DNA of 64,000 nucleotides, taken from a virus. The stretch lies in the IMG/VR virus record IMGVR_UViG_3300043466_001817, positions 30,096-94,095 of that record. One strand, given 5' to 3'. Shown one piece after another: positions 1 to 8,243 of the stretch. Positions within the stretch are counted from its first letter, which is position 1. The number at the start of each line of letters is the position of its first letter. A program made the translations under genes and the position numbers. Under the pieces are notes generated by a model. The model was not told where the DNA came from, did no database searches, and worked only from the letters and a program-made list of their open reading frames with translations.

Positions 1-1
1 G

Positions 2-1126
2 GATGAACAAGGAAATTTAAATCCACAAGCATCTTATGAAAACTTCCAACAACAAATAATCAAGGCATCAAAGAGCCTTTTCAAGAAAGAATCAACGGGT
101 GAGTCTTCCCCATTGTTAAATGCAATTTCAACTTCAATTTTGGGTGCATATCTAAGAGGAGATGGATTAAAGAAACCACAAGAGCAACCAACACACGTAT
201 TGACTGCAAACGGTGTATTTCCACTATCTCCAGATTATATTTCAGAAATTTCCAAAACAGCGATAATTAGTGTTAAAAAAAATGACAATCCAATAAACAG
301 TGAAAACTTGACATCTTACAATAAAAATGCTGGATCTATATTGGCAAAGTATAGAACTATAGTTGAAGCAAAAGAACAAAAAACTCCAAGTTTGAAAGAA
401 TTGGTAGTTGATAAAGATAAAATAAATCCATTACAAATGGTTGCATCTGATTTGGTCAATTCGTATAACTTCGATTTCAATGCAAGTTTGATTCCAGGAT
501 TTAGTCCAAAGGATCTAAATGCTGTTGAATACAACTATGTAAAAATTGATAACAAGCAAGTAAAGATTCCTGTAGTAAGAGCATCAAAAATAGCAAGCGA
601 TTTGGTCGCAGAAGATGCAATAATTTTAAATGATCTTATTATTGAAGCATTGACAAATAATTTTGTTCTTTCTTCACTTGTTCAAAATCGACTGATTGAT
701 TCTGTAGAGGCATCATTGTTACAAACACCAACTGTTCTTTTAGAACAAAATGGTTATGACCCAAATGATATATTGGCCACAATTTATCATAATAGTTTAG
801 AAAGGTTGAACGAAGATCCAACTCTTCTTGTTTACAGTTTATATTCTATTCAAGAAGAAGCTGCCCGTGATTATAAGAAAGAATATAGAAATTATCACGG
901 AAAACCAAAACAACGCAAAGAGCGTGCTGCCAGAACTCGTGCAAGAGAACTAATGAAGAAAAAAGGCAGAGTTCGTAAAGGTGACGGCAAGGATATAGAT
1001 CATAAAAAGCCTTTGAGATCCGGTGGTTCAAACGGTATAAATAATTTACGTGTCCGTGAAAAATCAGATAATAGATCTGACAATGGACACAAAAAAGGCG
1101 AGAAGCAGAACAAGGATTGGAAATGA
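2..1126 (+). CDS. HNH-like structural/unknown protein, 5' partial
   Basis: The reading frame is open to the left edge, so the true start lies outside the window. About 375 residues are visible. Most of the protein is not recognised. The C-terminal 80 residues are very basic (RKERAARTRAR and KKKGRVRKGDGKDIDHKKPL) and carry an HNH-like DIDHKKPLRSGGSNGINNLRV-type segment also seen in marine T4-like phage proteins. It overlaps the next gene by an ATGA, so the two are translationally coupled. A nuclease function is possible but the protein may be a virion component. Confidence 0.75.
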   Translation, partial: DEQGNLNPQASYENFQQQIIKASKSLFKKESTGESSPLLNAISTSILGAYLRGDGLKKPQEQPTHVLTANGVFPLSPDYISEISKTAIISVKKNDNPINSENLTSYNKNAGSILAKYRTIVEAKEQKTPSLKELVVDKDKINPLQMVASDLVNSYNFDFNASLIPGFSPKDLNAVEYNYVKIDNKQVKIPVVRASKIASDLVAEDAIILNDLIIEALTNNFVLSSLVQNRLIDSVEASLLQTPTVLLEQNGYDPNDILATIYHNSLERLNEDPTLLVYSLYSIQEEAARDYKKEYRNYHGKPKQRKERAARTRARELMKKKGRVRKGDGKDIDHKKPLRSGGSNGINNLRVREKSDNRSDNGHKKGEKQNKDWK

Positions 1127-2268
1127 CCTCTAAAACAGTACAAGTTATTCTAGAAAAAGTGTATGAAAAGTCTGGTTTAGGTAAATGGTTCAATAAAGAA
1201 TCTGCTGGCGGTGGTCCGGGATGGGATCGTTATAATACCAAAGGCGAGAGAGTTGGCAAGTGTGGTGATGCTGATGAAGGTGATCCTTATTCTGCTTGCT
1301 TGAGCAGACAAAAAGCAGATAAATTGGGCAAAGATGGAATATCTTCTTTCGTTCGTCGCAAGAGAGCAGCACAAAAGAAGGCAGGAAGAGGTAAGAAGGG
1401 AACTTCTGAAAAAAAGGGAAAGAAACCAATCTTTGTAAAAACCGGGGCATCTGAAGTAAAGGAATCATTTGATACTTTTATTGCAGAAAGTGTATCTGGT
1501 GTATTTAAAATGGAATATTCACCAATTGAGGCAAAAGATCTTTTGCCGTGTGATTTAATCATAAATGAATCTGGTCAAGTTTTTGAAGTAGATTCTTTAG
1601 AATTGAATGAACAAAATTGGATTGTAACCATGTCTGATGAATATGGTCAACAACATCAAGAAACATTTTTACCAGAAACAACAATGGGATTCATTGACAA
1701 TCTGGAAGAATTGATGGAAGAAGAATGTGGTGAACAACTTGAACTATTTGAAGATGATAAGAAGAAAGTCAAGTTGAATAAGATCATGCGTGGAGATGTC
1801 AAGAAGTACAAGGTTTATGTAAAAAATGACAAAGGCAATGTAGTCAAAGTAAACTTTGGTGATCCAAACATGGAAATCAAGAGAGATGATCCTGCACGCA
1901 GAAAGAACTTCCGTGCTCGCCACAACTGCGATAATCCAGGACCAAGATGGAAGGCTCGTTATTGGGCTTGCAAGACATGGAGTTCACAAACAGTAACTTC
2001 AATGTTGAAGGAAGGCGTAGATCTCACAGAAGAAAAGAAAAACAAACCAAAGAGTTCTAAAAAGTGGAATTCTTGCATTGCCCAAGCCAAGGCAAAGTTT
2101 GATGTATATCCAAGTGCATATGCCAATGCATGGGCCGCCAAATGCTATAAAGGCAAGGGTGGAAAGTGGAAGAAAGTAAATGAAGGAGTGGTTCAAGATA
2201 TCCTTGAATCATTTGAAAATTTAGAGTATAACCCAAATCTTTGGGGTCACCTAGACAATTCTAAATAA
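1123..2268 (+). CDS. Lys/Arg-rich phage protein with possible prohead-protease sites
   Basis: 381 aa. The ATG at 1123 overlaps the upstream stop as ATGA and follows GGATTGGAA. Visible parts: an N-terminal KWFNKESAGGGPGWDRYN segment, a central acidic domain (about residues 120-220), then a basic Cys/Trp-containing segment (FRARHNCDNPGPRWKARYWACK) and a WNSCIAQAKAKFDVYPSAYA segment. I believe these modules recur in T4-like marine phages but give them no function. An ESFDTFIAES site matches the (I/L)-x-E cleavage pattern of T4 gp21 protease, suggesting a head-internal protein. The C-terminal YNPNLW echoes YHQELNPELW in the nucleotidyltransferase at 10567. Confidence 0.8.
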   Translation: MTSKTVQVILEKVYEKSGLGKWFNKESAGGGPGWDRYNTKGERVGKCGDADEGDPYSACLSRQKADKLGKDGISSFVRRKRAAQKKAGRGKKGTSEKKGKKPIFVKTGASEVKESFDTFIAESVSGVFKMEYSPIEAKDLLPCDLIINESGQVFEVDSLELNEQNWIVTMSDEYGQQHQETFLPETTMGFIDNLEELMEEECGEQLELFEDDKKKVKLNKIMRGDVKKYKVYVKNDKGNVVKVNFGDPNMEIKRDDPARRKNFRARHNCDNPGPRWKARYWACKTWSSQTVTSMLKEGVDLTEEKKNKPKSSKKWNSCIAQAKAKFDVYPSAYANAWAAKCYKGKGGKWKKVNEGVVQDILESFENLEYNPNLWGHLDNSK

Positions 2269-2278
2269 AAGGGAAGCC

Positions 2279-2839
2279 ATGAAATTCAAACAACTATTAT
2301 CAAAAATTGAATCGCTACAAGAAAATGCACCAGAACAAACTTTTGGTGGCGGTCTCTACATTGGAGATCCGAATGCCCCAAAAAATCAAAGTCCACTCAC
2401 CAACAAAGGAACTTTTAATCTAAAACTTCCTTACTCAGTTGATGCAATCAATGCAATGTTGGCTGCAATGTCATCTAAAGATTACATTGATCCATCTGAA
2501 ATGTTGGGTGTAGTAAAGCAAAAATTAAATCACTTTGGTTTAGATTTCTGCACAAAAAGACAAAATGAATTGTTTAGCGGTGATGGTTTGACCCAATTCC
2601 CACTAGTTCAATATGGTAGCACACAATTGGGCGTCTATGGTCAAAATCCATATGATGATATCAATGTAAAGGGATTCAAGCAAGGTGATGGAATCACAGA
2701 AAAGTTAGGACACGGACTATCTTTGACTGTCAGCATCCAAAAGAATCCAAATGGCTTAAGAAGAATGAACATGATTATCGTACCATCAGAGAGCGATCCA
2801 GAGATCGCAGGTGAATCTGACTGTGGCTGTATGCACTGA
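2279..2839 (+). CDS. Hypothetical protein, Cys-containing C-terminus
   Basis: 186 aa, 10 bp after the previous gene, with GGGAAGCC before the ATG. It begins MKFKQLLSKIESLQEN, a weak relative of the MKxFKQFLxE leader carried by several proteins in this window, with LQE as a possible cleavage site. It ends in a CGCMH cysteine cluster. No family recognised. Position suggests the same late operon as its neighbours. Confidence 0.8.
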   Translation: MKFKQLLSKIESLQENAPEQTFGGGLYIGDPNAPKNQSPLTNKGTFNLKLPYSVDAINAMLAAMSSKDYIDPSEMLGVVKQKLNHFGLDFCTKRQNELFSGDGLTQFPLVQYGSTQLGVYGQNPYDDINVKGFKQGDGITEKLGHGLSLTVSIQKNPNGLRRMNMIIVPSESDPEIAGESDCGCMH

Positions 2840-2846
2840 TAAACTA

Positions 2847-3242
2847 ATGAAAGATAAACTAACCTTGACAGAAGATAATTTTTTAGATTTCTGTCAAGGT
2901 TGTTATTTTAATCCAGAATGCTCTGGAAAAAATGAATTTGTAGATGATTTGAAGAGAATAAAGTACATAAAGAGACTTTTGCAGAAGATTCATAAACATA
3001 AAACTTTGAAATCAATAAGAGAAAGATTGATTTTAAACCATCTCATAATTTTGAGAAATGTATTCGGTGAGGAAAATTCCTGCCGAATTTTATTTTTTAA
3101 ACTTGAGCCAAAATTGCATTCTTATTTGAAATCTTTTCTGGTTTATCTTGAATTCAGTGTCAAGAACGTTCCAGAAGTAAATTATTCATTATTGAATACA
3201 GATCCCAGAGTTGACAGAAAACTCTCTTTGGCTGAAAACTAA
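2847..3242 (+). CDS. Conserved T4-like phage hypothetical
   Basis: 131 aa from ATG 2847, chosen over an upstream in-frame ATG at 2811 that would overlap the previous gene by 29 bp. The start region LTEDNFLDFCQGCYFNPEC followed by DDLKRIKYIKRLL and RERLILNHLIILRNVFG matches, from memory, a small conserved protein of T4-like marine phages. Function unknown. Leu/Lys-rich and probably globular helical. Confidence 0.75.
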   Translation: MKDKLTLTEDNFLDFCQGCYFNPECSGKNEFVDDLKRIKYIKRLLQKIHKHKTLKSIRERLILNHLIILRNVFGEENSCRILFFKLEPKLHSYLKSFLVYLEFSVKNVPEVNYSLLNTDPRVDRKLSLAEN

Positions 3243-3246
3243 ATAT
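3239..3246 (+). promoter_or_regulatory. Late promoter octamer CTAAATAT
   Basis: TAAATA core 6 bp upstream of ATG 3252, overlapping the previous stop codon. Same arrangement as other T4-like late promoters in this window. Confidence 0.5.
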
Positions 3247-3251
3247 TTTTG

Positions 3252-5102
3252 ATGCTTTCCAGTAATCTAGTATCCTCGTTTTACTTCAATAACTTTGCAG
3301 CAGCAATTTCTGAGCCATTCACATCTTTAAATGCATATCGTGCAGGGGTCATAGACCAAGATGGGAACATTCTAAAGCCAGAAAGCAGCATAGATCCATT
3401 TGAATATTTGGTAATAAAATTAAAGAAGATCATTGCTGAACTTCCTTATGGTGTGACCAAATCAAAATTAAGTTCATACATTCCTGCTCTTCAATATTTT
3501 TCTGAAGAAGCAGCATCATTTGGTATTGATAAAGAACAAATGGACCTATTGATTGAGGGATTCATAACAGTAGAATCAAACGGAAATGCCAGTTATCTTG
3601 AATTGAAAGAAGACATGGCCTCGGGGAACTTAGGCGGGCCTGCTTCATCACCGACTCAAAATACTGGCTCTGTAACTGGTTTTGATCCACCTCTTGGCGG
3701 AATGTTCAGAAGAAAGCCACAACAATCTGTATTGGGATTTGAGAAGCAATCATGTGAGATGTATGATGTATGCCCAGAAGATTTTGATCTATACTCAAAT
3801 CCAAATATAAAATCTTGGGATGAAATTGAAGATAGTCCAACAAAGAGATTGATGCAAAGATCTCAAAGAAGAAATGGTGGATCAACAATCGTTATTCGTG
3901 ATATTGGATCCAATCGTTATCATAAATTAAATTTGGCTCCAAGAAACATTTCAAAGATGTTTGAGGATGTAGATTTGTCAATATTTAAAACTGTATTATC
4001 TGAAGAACAAGCAGCAACAGTTGCATTTCAAGATAATTCGTCTCAAAGAGAAACAAACGTGGCAGTTCAAACAAATAATCAGGAAAGAAGAGAATTAAAA
4101 AACCCTCAACATGTAAAAAAAATGGCTGAAGGCCATTTATTAAACATAATGGGAACTATTAAATCTCAATCAAAAAATGAAGCATTGAGAAGTCATGCTG
4201 CTTTACATGAAATTCGAACAAGAATGGCAATGACTTTAATTGGTATGCATGATTCTGCTTTAGATGATGAAGGTTCAAGACAAGGAATTGCACAAGATTA
4301 TTTTGAACAAATATCAGAGCCGTCATACGTTAGCAAAGCCATAAGTGCTCCCGGAAAAGATTTTATAGCATATTCCAGAAATGCTCGTAAAAATGAATCA
4401 GGAAAATATGAATTTGTAGCAGGTGAAACTAAACATAGACCATCTGGAAGAATATCAATTCCAACTAAACCAATTTTAAGTGCTTATGATACAGATATTG
4501 ACAGAGAAATAGCACAAACTACATTTGAACGCGGACATTCATTTTCTGAACGTGGATCTGGATCTTCTTCGATAAGACCTACTGGAAAAACTAAAGAATT
4601 GTGGAATGTAATTGCACAAGAACCAATTAAAAAATTAATGGGAGGTCTTGCAGAAACAGAAATAGGAAGAGGAACTATACCACACTCATTGAGTGTGTCT
4701 GGTGGATTTAATCCAGTATTAGTACATGGTTCTGGTGTATTAGATTTTGCCCATTATCTAGCAACTCATAAATCTAAACAAGGGAATGTTGGTATTAGAA
4801 CTATAAGACCTACTAGTTCACCATCAAGAGTTCAAACGGAATTTGGTGATGTTAAAATTCCTGAACAGATGGCTCACTTATTAGACTCGGTTCGCAAACA
4901 AAATCAAAGACAAATAATTGTAGACGACAAGCACATTAAACATCTAAGAAATAGAATGTTAGGTGATAATCCTACAGAAGAGCATAAATCCGATGTAGAT
5001 GCTATAATTGGAGACTGGACAAAAGAAATGTCATTAGGTGGTTTCTATAAACCAAACAGAGAAATTGCTCTAACAGGATCACAAATATCCGAAGTACTAT
5101 AA
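3252..5102 (+). CDS. Large hypothetical phage protein
   Basis: 616 aa. ATG 3252 is preferred to the TTG three bases upstream. The N-terminal 120 residues (SFYFNNFAAAISEPFTSLNAYRAG...) resemble a conserved helical segment of T4-like phage proteins. A Gly/Pro-rich linker follows at about residue 125-155, then a basic Ser/Arg-rich region. There is no catalytic motif I recognise. It ends one base before the convergent minus-strand gene at 5103, which marks the end of this late block. Confidence 0.8.
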   Translation: MLSSNLVSSFYFNNFAAAISEPFTSLNAYRAGVIDQDGNILKPESSIDPFEYLVIKLKKIIAELPYGVTKSKLSSYIPALQYFSEEAASFGIDKEQMDLLIEGFITVESNGNASYLELKEDMASGNLGGPASSPTQNTGSVTGFDPPLGGMFRRKPQQSVLGFEKQSCEMYDVCPEDFDLYSNPNIKSWDEIEDSPTKRLMQRSQRRNGGSTIVIRDIGSNRYHKLNLAPRNISKMFEDVDLSIFKTVLSEEQAATVAFQDNSSQRETNVAVQTNNQERRELKNPQHVKKMAEGHLLNIMGTIKSQSKNEALRSHAALHEIRTRMAMTLIGMHDSALDDEGSRQGIAQDYFEQISEPSYVSKAISAPGKDFIAYSRNARKNESGKYEFVAGETKHRPSGRISIPTKPILSAYDTDIDREIAQTTFERGHSFSERGSGSSSIRPTGKTKELWNVIAQEPIKKLMGGLAETEIGRGTIPHSLSVSGGFNPVLVHGSGVLDFAHYLATHKSKQGNVGIRTIRPTSSPSRVQTEFGDVKIPEQMAHLLDSVRKQNQRQIIVDDKHIKHLRNRMLGDNPTEEHKSDVDAIIGDWTKEMSLGGFYKPNREIALTGSQISEVL

Positions 5103-5324
5103 TTACTCCTGAATAAACTGCTGACCTTCATTCATATTGTTTTTGCCTACTGCTTCTCTTGCTTCTCTGACAATTTTGTCGTTACAATCATTAAATCCAC
5201 TTTTGTATTCATAGAACATGGTATCTGACCAGTCTACTGGCTTTACATAAGGACGGTCTTTGCCAGCATATCTGTCATTCCAGCCCATATTGTAATGCTT
5301 GCCGGGGATATATCCTTCGTTCAT
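5103..5324 (-). CDS. Small hypothetical protein
   Basis: 73 aa, Asp/Tyr/Trp-rich start (MNEGYIPGKHYNMGWNDRYAGK). It overlaps the upstream gene by 4 bp (ATGA-type) with AAAGGATG as ribosome site, so it is the last gene of a minus-strand operon running 6640 to 5103. Function unknown. Confidence 0.75.
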   Translation of the reverse strand: MNEGYIPGKHYNMGWNDRYAGKDRPYVKPVDWSDTMFYEYKSGFNDCNDKIVREAREAVGKNNMNEGQQFIQE

Positions 5325-5734
5325 TTTTCATCCTTTGGAAAATCTGTAATGAATGGATTCATGCTGTTGAGAATCTTGTCAAGAGTTTTGACATAAGCAT
5401 ACTGTTCAGTGATGTTAAGATAACCACGAATCTCTAGTAGTCTCTGATAATCATCAGGCATGATTACAGTTCTTGAGACCTTCATGTTTGGATTTTGACG
5501 AGGCCGTCTCTTATTGTTCATTGGCCTCTTGTTTTGAGAATCAATATTTCCAAACATCTTCATGATGTCATCATATGACATGTAGTTAGATGCGTTGTCT
5601 TTCTGCATCTTATTCCAGTCTTCCCACATGTTCTTAAACTTATCGTTGAATGGTCCCATATAGAAAAAGCCATCATCTGGACGCTCAGGACCAAAGTTTT
5701 CAAAATCATCGTTGTTTGAATTATTGTCTCTCAT
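5321..5734 (-). CDS. Hypothetical protein
   Basis: 137 aa from the ATG at 5734, which has AAAGGATAACA just upstream; the frame extends further upstream but that start is unlikely. Asn/Asp/Met-rich first half, a basic RRPRQNPN linker, then a helical C-terminal half. It overlaps the genes on both sides. Not recognised. Confidence 0.75.
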   Translation of the reverse strand: MRDNNSNNDDFENFGPERPDDGFFYMGPFNDKFKNMWEDWNKMQKDNASNYMSYDDIMKMFGNIDSQNKRPMNNKRRPRQNPNMKVSRTVIMPDDYQRLLEIRGYLNITEQYAYVKTLDKILNSMNPFITDFPKDEK

Positions 5735-6041
5735 TGTTATCCTTTTGGTTGATGTCGAAGAACTGCTCGTACAGTACCTTGCCACGATTGTCTGTGACAG
5801 ATAGGTATCTGATATGGCGCTCCACTGCGTCAGTAATGCTCAGTGCGTCGTTTGGACCAAATGAGATGTGCTTGATCCAAGCAGGATTCCCACCGATGGA
5901 GATCCGAACTTCATGACCATCTGCATTGGTTCCGAAGAAATCAAATGAAAAATTATCACCAGTAAAGTAAGTGAAGAAGCAATCGACATCATCGTACTTC
6001 TTGCGGACCTGATCTAAGGTCAATGTATTTGACTTAACCAT
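5721..6041 (-). CDS. Hypothetical protein
   Basis: 106 aa with a mixed alpha/beta look, overlapping both neighbours (8 and 14 bp) in the minus-strand operon. No motif recognised. Confidence 0.75.
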   Translation of the reverse strand: MVKSNTLTLDQVRKKYDDVDCFFTYFTGDNFSFDFFGTNADGHEVRISIGGNPAWIKHISFGPNDALSITDAVERHIRYLSVTDNRGKVLYEQFFDINQKDNNERQ

Positions 6042-6207
6042 TTGGTAGTCTCTTTAGCTTGACTGATAGAGGAAGTTGGCCAATCTCGTCAAGCTTACGA
6101 AGAGTTCCAACCTTAGCGTTCATGAGTTCCCGTGCACGAACACGCTTCTTGCGCTCATGACGACGCTTGTTCTTACGACTTAGAATACGCTGTTTTGAAT
6201 TAGGCAT
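6034..6207 (-). CDS. Small strongly basic protein
   Basis: 57 aa (MPNSKQRILSRKNKRRHER...) with many Arg/Lys residues, so it may bind nucleic acid. AAGGAG lies 11 bp upstream of the chosen ATG; an upstream in-frame GTG sits too close to that site. It overlaps the next gene by 8 bp. Confidence 0.7.
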   Translation of the reverse strand: MPNSKQRILSRKNKRRHERKKRVRARELMNAKVGTLRKLDEIGQLPLSVKLKRLPNG

Positions 6208-6229
6208 AAAAATATACACTCCTTATTAT

Positions 6230-6640
6230 TTATTCGTCAATTAGGTTGAGTCTGGATTCAATATCATCAAGACGATCATTGATCTCAAGGATATTATCGT
6301 TTTGCTGGGCCTTGATCTGTTGTTCAAGACTTCTTATAATTTTGTTCTGAAGTTCCAGTGCATCTGCATAATACTTCAGATTAGACTCCATAGTCTTAAT
6401 TTTTTGCCACAAACCATTGATTTGCTCGGTGAGTTTATGGCTCATGCTTTCATCATAGGTATAATTGTAACTCTTATTCATGGTCTTATTTTTCCAATCA
6501 ATTTCAGACATATCAAGTTTTACTGGTTTAGTTTTATAAGCCGCTTTTTTAATTTCTTCTTTTATAACAGATTCTATTTCAATATCAATATCGGCTAGAA
6601 GATCTTCTTCAAGAATTGGATCAGTTTGATTTTTATCCAT
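6230..6640 (-). CDS. Coiled-coil early protein
   Basis: 136 aa starting MDKNQTDPILEED. The start is fixed by promoter geometry: TATACT, six bases, then this ATG, which implies a leaderless mRNA. An acidic N-terminus is followed by long heptad-like stretches (residues about 70-136) typical of a coiled coil. First gene of the operon running down to 5103. Function unknown. Confidence 0.75.
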   Translation of the reverse strand: MDKNQTDPILEEDLLADIDIEIESVIKEEIKKAAYKTKPVKLDMSEIDWKNKTMNKSYNYTYDESMSHKLTEQINGLWQKIKTMESNLKYYADALELQNKIIRSLEQQIKAQQNDNILEINDRLDDIESRLNLIDE

Positions 6641-6646
6641 GCACAT

Positions 6647-6674
6647 AGTATACACTGTAATCAGCAGTTGTCAA
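6647..6674 (-). promoter_or_regulatory. Early promoter, leaderless
   Basis: TTGACA - 16 bp - TATACT, then 6 bp to ATG 6640. The -35 box overlaps the T-tract of the terminator just upstream. Confidence 0.8.
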
Positions 6675-6697
6675 ATAACAACACCCCTTTCGGGGTG
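6672..6697 (-). terminator. Rho-independent terminator of tmRNA unit
   Basis: CACCCC-GAAA-GGGGTG hairpin followed by TTGTTATTT on the minus strand, directly downstream of the permuted tmRNA. Confidence 0.75.
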
Positions 6698-6699
6698 CG

Positions 6700-7012
6700 G
6701 GTCGATTCAGATGCGGGAGACCAAACCCCACTGCTTCAAGCAGCCATTGCCATAGGTGCGGCAATCAATTTTTGCAACGGTTTATTTACGACACTTGTTA
6801 CCCGTGTCGGGCATCTCCTTCTTCAATACTCTGCGCCAATCGAAGCCAGTTCAGCCCCTAGATCCCGAAGCCTAGGACTTCGGGGATTGCCCCCTGCAAG
6901 AGGACTTGACTCGCCATCTCTAATAGATTTGCAGAATCTATTTCGGTTAGGCTAATGGAGCCGAGGGGAATCGAACCCCTGTGTTGTTCGCATTTCTATC
7001 CGATATCAACAA
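6700..7012 (-). ncRNA. ssrA: Circularly permuted (two-piece) tmRNA
   Basis: Transcribed on the minus strand in permuted order. First comes the 3' acceptor piece (about 7012-6956) with T-arm AGGGG-TTCGATT-CCCCT and acceptor half CGGCTCCA; CCA is not encoded. A 97-nt spacer (6955-6859) with a CCCGAAG/CTTCGGG hairpin follows. The coding piece then starts at 6858 with GGGGCTGAACTGGCTTCGAT, the classic tmRNA 5' end, which pairs with CGGCTCC (with wobbles). The coding piece has a PK1-type pseudoknot (GCCC-GACAC-GGGT with downstream GTGTC) and a tag frame ending IAAPMAMAA with stop at 6738-6736. The resume codon is not certain. Expected role: ribosome rescue together with host SmpB. Confidence 0.8.
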
Positions 7013-7019
7013 TACCAAT

Positions 7020-7091
7020 TAGGTAGAATGGATTTGAACCATCAACCTTCTCGACCCAAACGAGACGCGCTACCAAATTGCGCTACTACCT
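7020..7091 (-). tRNA. tRNA-Pro(UGG)
   Basis: 72 nt cloverleaf. Acceptor AGGTAGT/TCTACCT has one U-U mismatch. The anticodon loop TTTGGGT in a TCTCG/CGAGA stem gives anticodon UGG. T-arm ATGGTTCAAATCCAT. No encoded CCA. It lies 8 nt upstream of the tmRNA acceptor piece, probably in one transcript. Confidence 0.85.
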
Positions 7092-7109
7092 AGTACAAAC
7101 TTATTTAGA

Positions 7110-7186
7110 CAGTGATATGGGACTTGAACCCATTATCCAGCTTTGTCGGTCAATTTTAATAGACCGTTTTACGCTGGTACATCTCT
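7110..7186 (-). tRNA. Degenerate tRNA or tRNA-like element
   Basis: A clean T-arm (ATGGG-TTCAAGT-CCCAT) and a possible acceptor stem (AGAGATG/TATCACT, one mismatch) are present. The middle does not fold as a normal D-arm plus anticodon arm: CGGTC/GACCG encloses a 10-nt loop, and CCAGC/GCTGG pairs around it. No amino acid assigned. It may be a tRNA relic or a processing signal. Confidence 0.35.
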
Positions 7187-7188
7187 TG

Positions 7189-7830
7189 TCAAGACTGCTT
7201 GTTCCCACCAAGCGGATCACTGGTTTTTTCTATATCGTAATAATATTTGTCATCATCACCACTAAGAATCCATCTATCGCTTTTATCTTCGCATCTATAA
7301 ATTTTATCATCAACTTTGTAATCTGGATTTTCTGGAAATGGTTTAGTCGTGAAAGACATTTCTTTCCAAAAAATTCTATTGTTTGGTTGTAAGGTATAAT
7401 TTCCATTATCAAGTTCAATCATATGAAGGCATTTGTATTGACTTGGTTCATCGCTGTAAGGGTTGTCATACCAATCAAATGTCATCATATAATTTCCCCA
7501 ACAACTAGTTTTATCTTTAAAAATTACTTTTGCCCTTGCTCCATTTAAGTAATCATAAGAAATTACAGTTGACTTAATTGAAAAGCAATCCCATAGTTGA
7601 AGCAAATCCAATTGCTGAATTTCACATGGTTTGCTGCAAAGTTTATTAATTGGAACTCTACTTCTTATTGTTCCATTATCAAGCATCACATTAAATAACA
7701 TTGCTCTGCTTGGGCTTGATTGAGCTCCAAACACAGTTACCTTTTCATATTCACCTTTAAAATTTTTATCTTGATAAAGATGTTCTTTTCTTAATAAACA
7801 ATAAAAGTGTGGTATGTTAAGATTATACAT
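7189..7830 (-). CDS. Conserved hypothetical phage protein
   Basis: 213 aa from ATG 7830, only 3 nt after the 3' end of tRNA-Tyr; the frame continues upstream into the tRNA so an earlier start is excluded. MYNLNIPHFYCLLRKEHLY, then a largely beta-strand protein with many aromatic residues (LQLWDCFS, MTFDWYDNPY, NRIFWKE). I recall similar proteins in T4-like cyanophages, function unknown. tRNA 3' processing would leave an almost leaderless mRNA. Confidence 0.8.
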   Translation of the reverse strand: MYNLNIPHFYCLLRKEHLYQDKNFKGEYEKVTVFGAQSSPSRAMLFNVMLDNGTIRSRVPINKLCSKPCEIQQLDLLQLWDCFSIKSTVISYDYLNGARAKVIFKDKTSCWGNYMMTFDWYDNPYSDEPSQYKCLHMIELDNGNYTLQPNNRIFWKEMSFTTKPFPENPDYKVDDKIYRCEDKSDRWILSGDDDKYYYDIEKTSDPLGGNKQS

Positions 7831-7833
7831 GAA

Positions 7834-7916
7834 TGCGAGCGGAGGGATTCGAACCTTCGTAGACAAAAGTCAGCAGATTTACAGTCTGCCCTCGTTGACC
7901 GCTTGAGTACACTCGC
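7834..7916 (-). tRNA. tRNA-Tyr(GUA)
   Basis: 83 nt class II tRNA. Acceptor GCGAGTG/CGCTCGC, anticodon loop CTGTAAA in a GCAGA/TCTGC stem, long variable arm, T-arm with TTCGAAT. Discriminator A, no CCA encoded. Confidence 0.92.
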
Positions 7917-7941
7917 TTAAATCGGGCATTGAATCCTTTTT

Positions 7942-8050
7942 CCAGCCCTGATCAAGGTCTGGGAAGTATAATGCTAGCCCTGCGCGTTCTTCTACGGTAT
8001 CCCGCGCCCCACCGCTGATTGCTGCAGGGTATCAGTTATCCCGAGCAGCT
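7942..8050 (-). ncRNA. Structured leader RNA upstream of tRNA-Tyr (candidate)
   Basis: Between two genes on the minus strand lie three strong hairpins: GCTGC...GCAGC containing GGG/CCC, GCGCG...CGCGC, and CCAG-CCTTGATCAGG-CTGG. GC content is well above the surrounding sequence. No ORF and no known RNA family recognised. It could be a separate small RNA or a leader processed from tRNA-Tyr. Confidence 0.35.
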
Positions 8051-8062
8051 TAATAGTTCTGA

Positions 8063-8197
8063 TTATTTAGTCTTCTTTTTTGAATTTTTCTTGGATTTCT
8101 TCTTACCAAAAATTGCTTCAAAATTTTTACCATATTGTTCCATATTTACAGGGCGGGGAGAACTTCCTTTGCCTGCACCATGTGATCCATAATCCAT
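8063..8197 (-). CDS. Small Lys-rich protein
   Basis: 44 aa (MDYGSHGAGKGSSPRPVN...KKKSKKNSKKKTK). The start has CATAAT six bases upstream and TTGACA 16 bp beyond, so the mRNA is leaderless. The basic tail could bind nucleic acid. Not recognised. Confidence 0.6.
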   Translation of the reverse strand: MDYGSHGAGKGSSPRPVNMEQYGKNFEAIFGKKKSKKNSKKKTK

Positions 8198-8203
8198 GCC
8201 ACC

Positions 8204-8231
8204 ATTATGGCACGTAGAAATGCTTTGTCAA
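8204..8231 (-). promoter_or_regulatory. Early promoter, leaderless
   Basis: TTGACA - 16 bp - CATAAT, then 6 bp to ATG 8197. Confidence 0.7.
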
Positions 8232-8239
8232 CTAAATAT
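8232..8239 (+). promoter_or_regulatory. Late promoter octamer CTAAATAT
   Basis: TAAATA core 4 bp before ATG 8244, back to back with the early promoter on the other strand. The spacing to the start codon is unusually short. Confidence 0.4.
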
Positions 8240-8243
8240 TCAT

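Noticed and set aside
6626-6955. 109-codon plus-strand frame
   Set aside because: It is on the strand opposite the permuted tmRNA and has no start signals.
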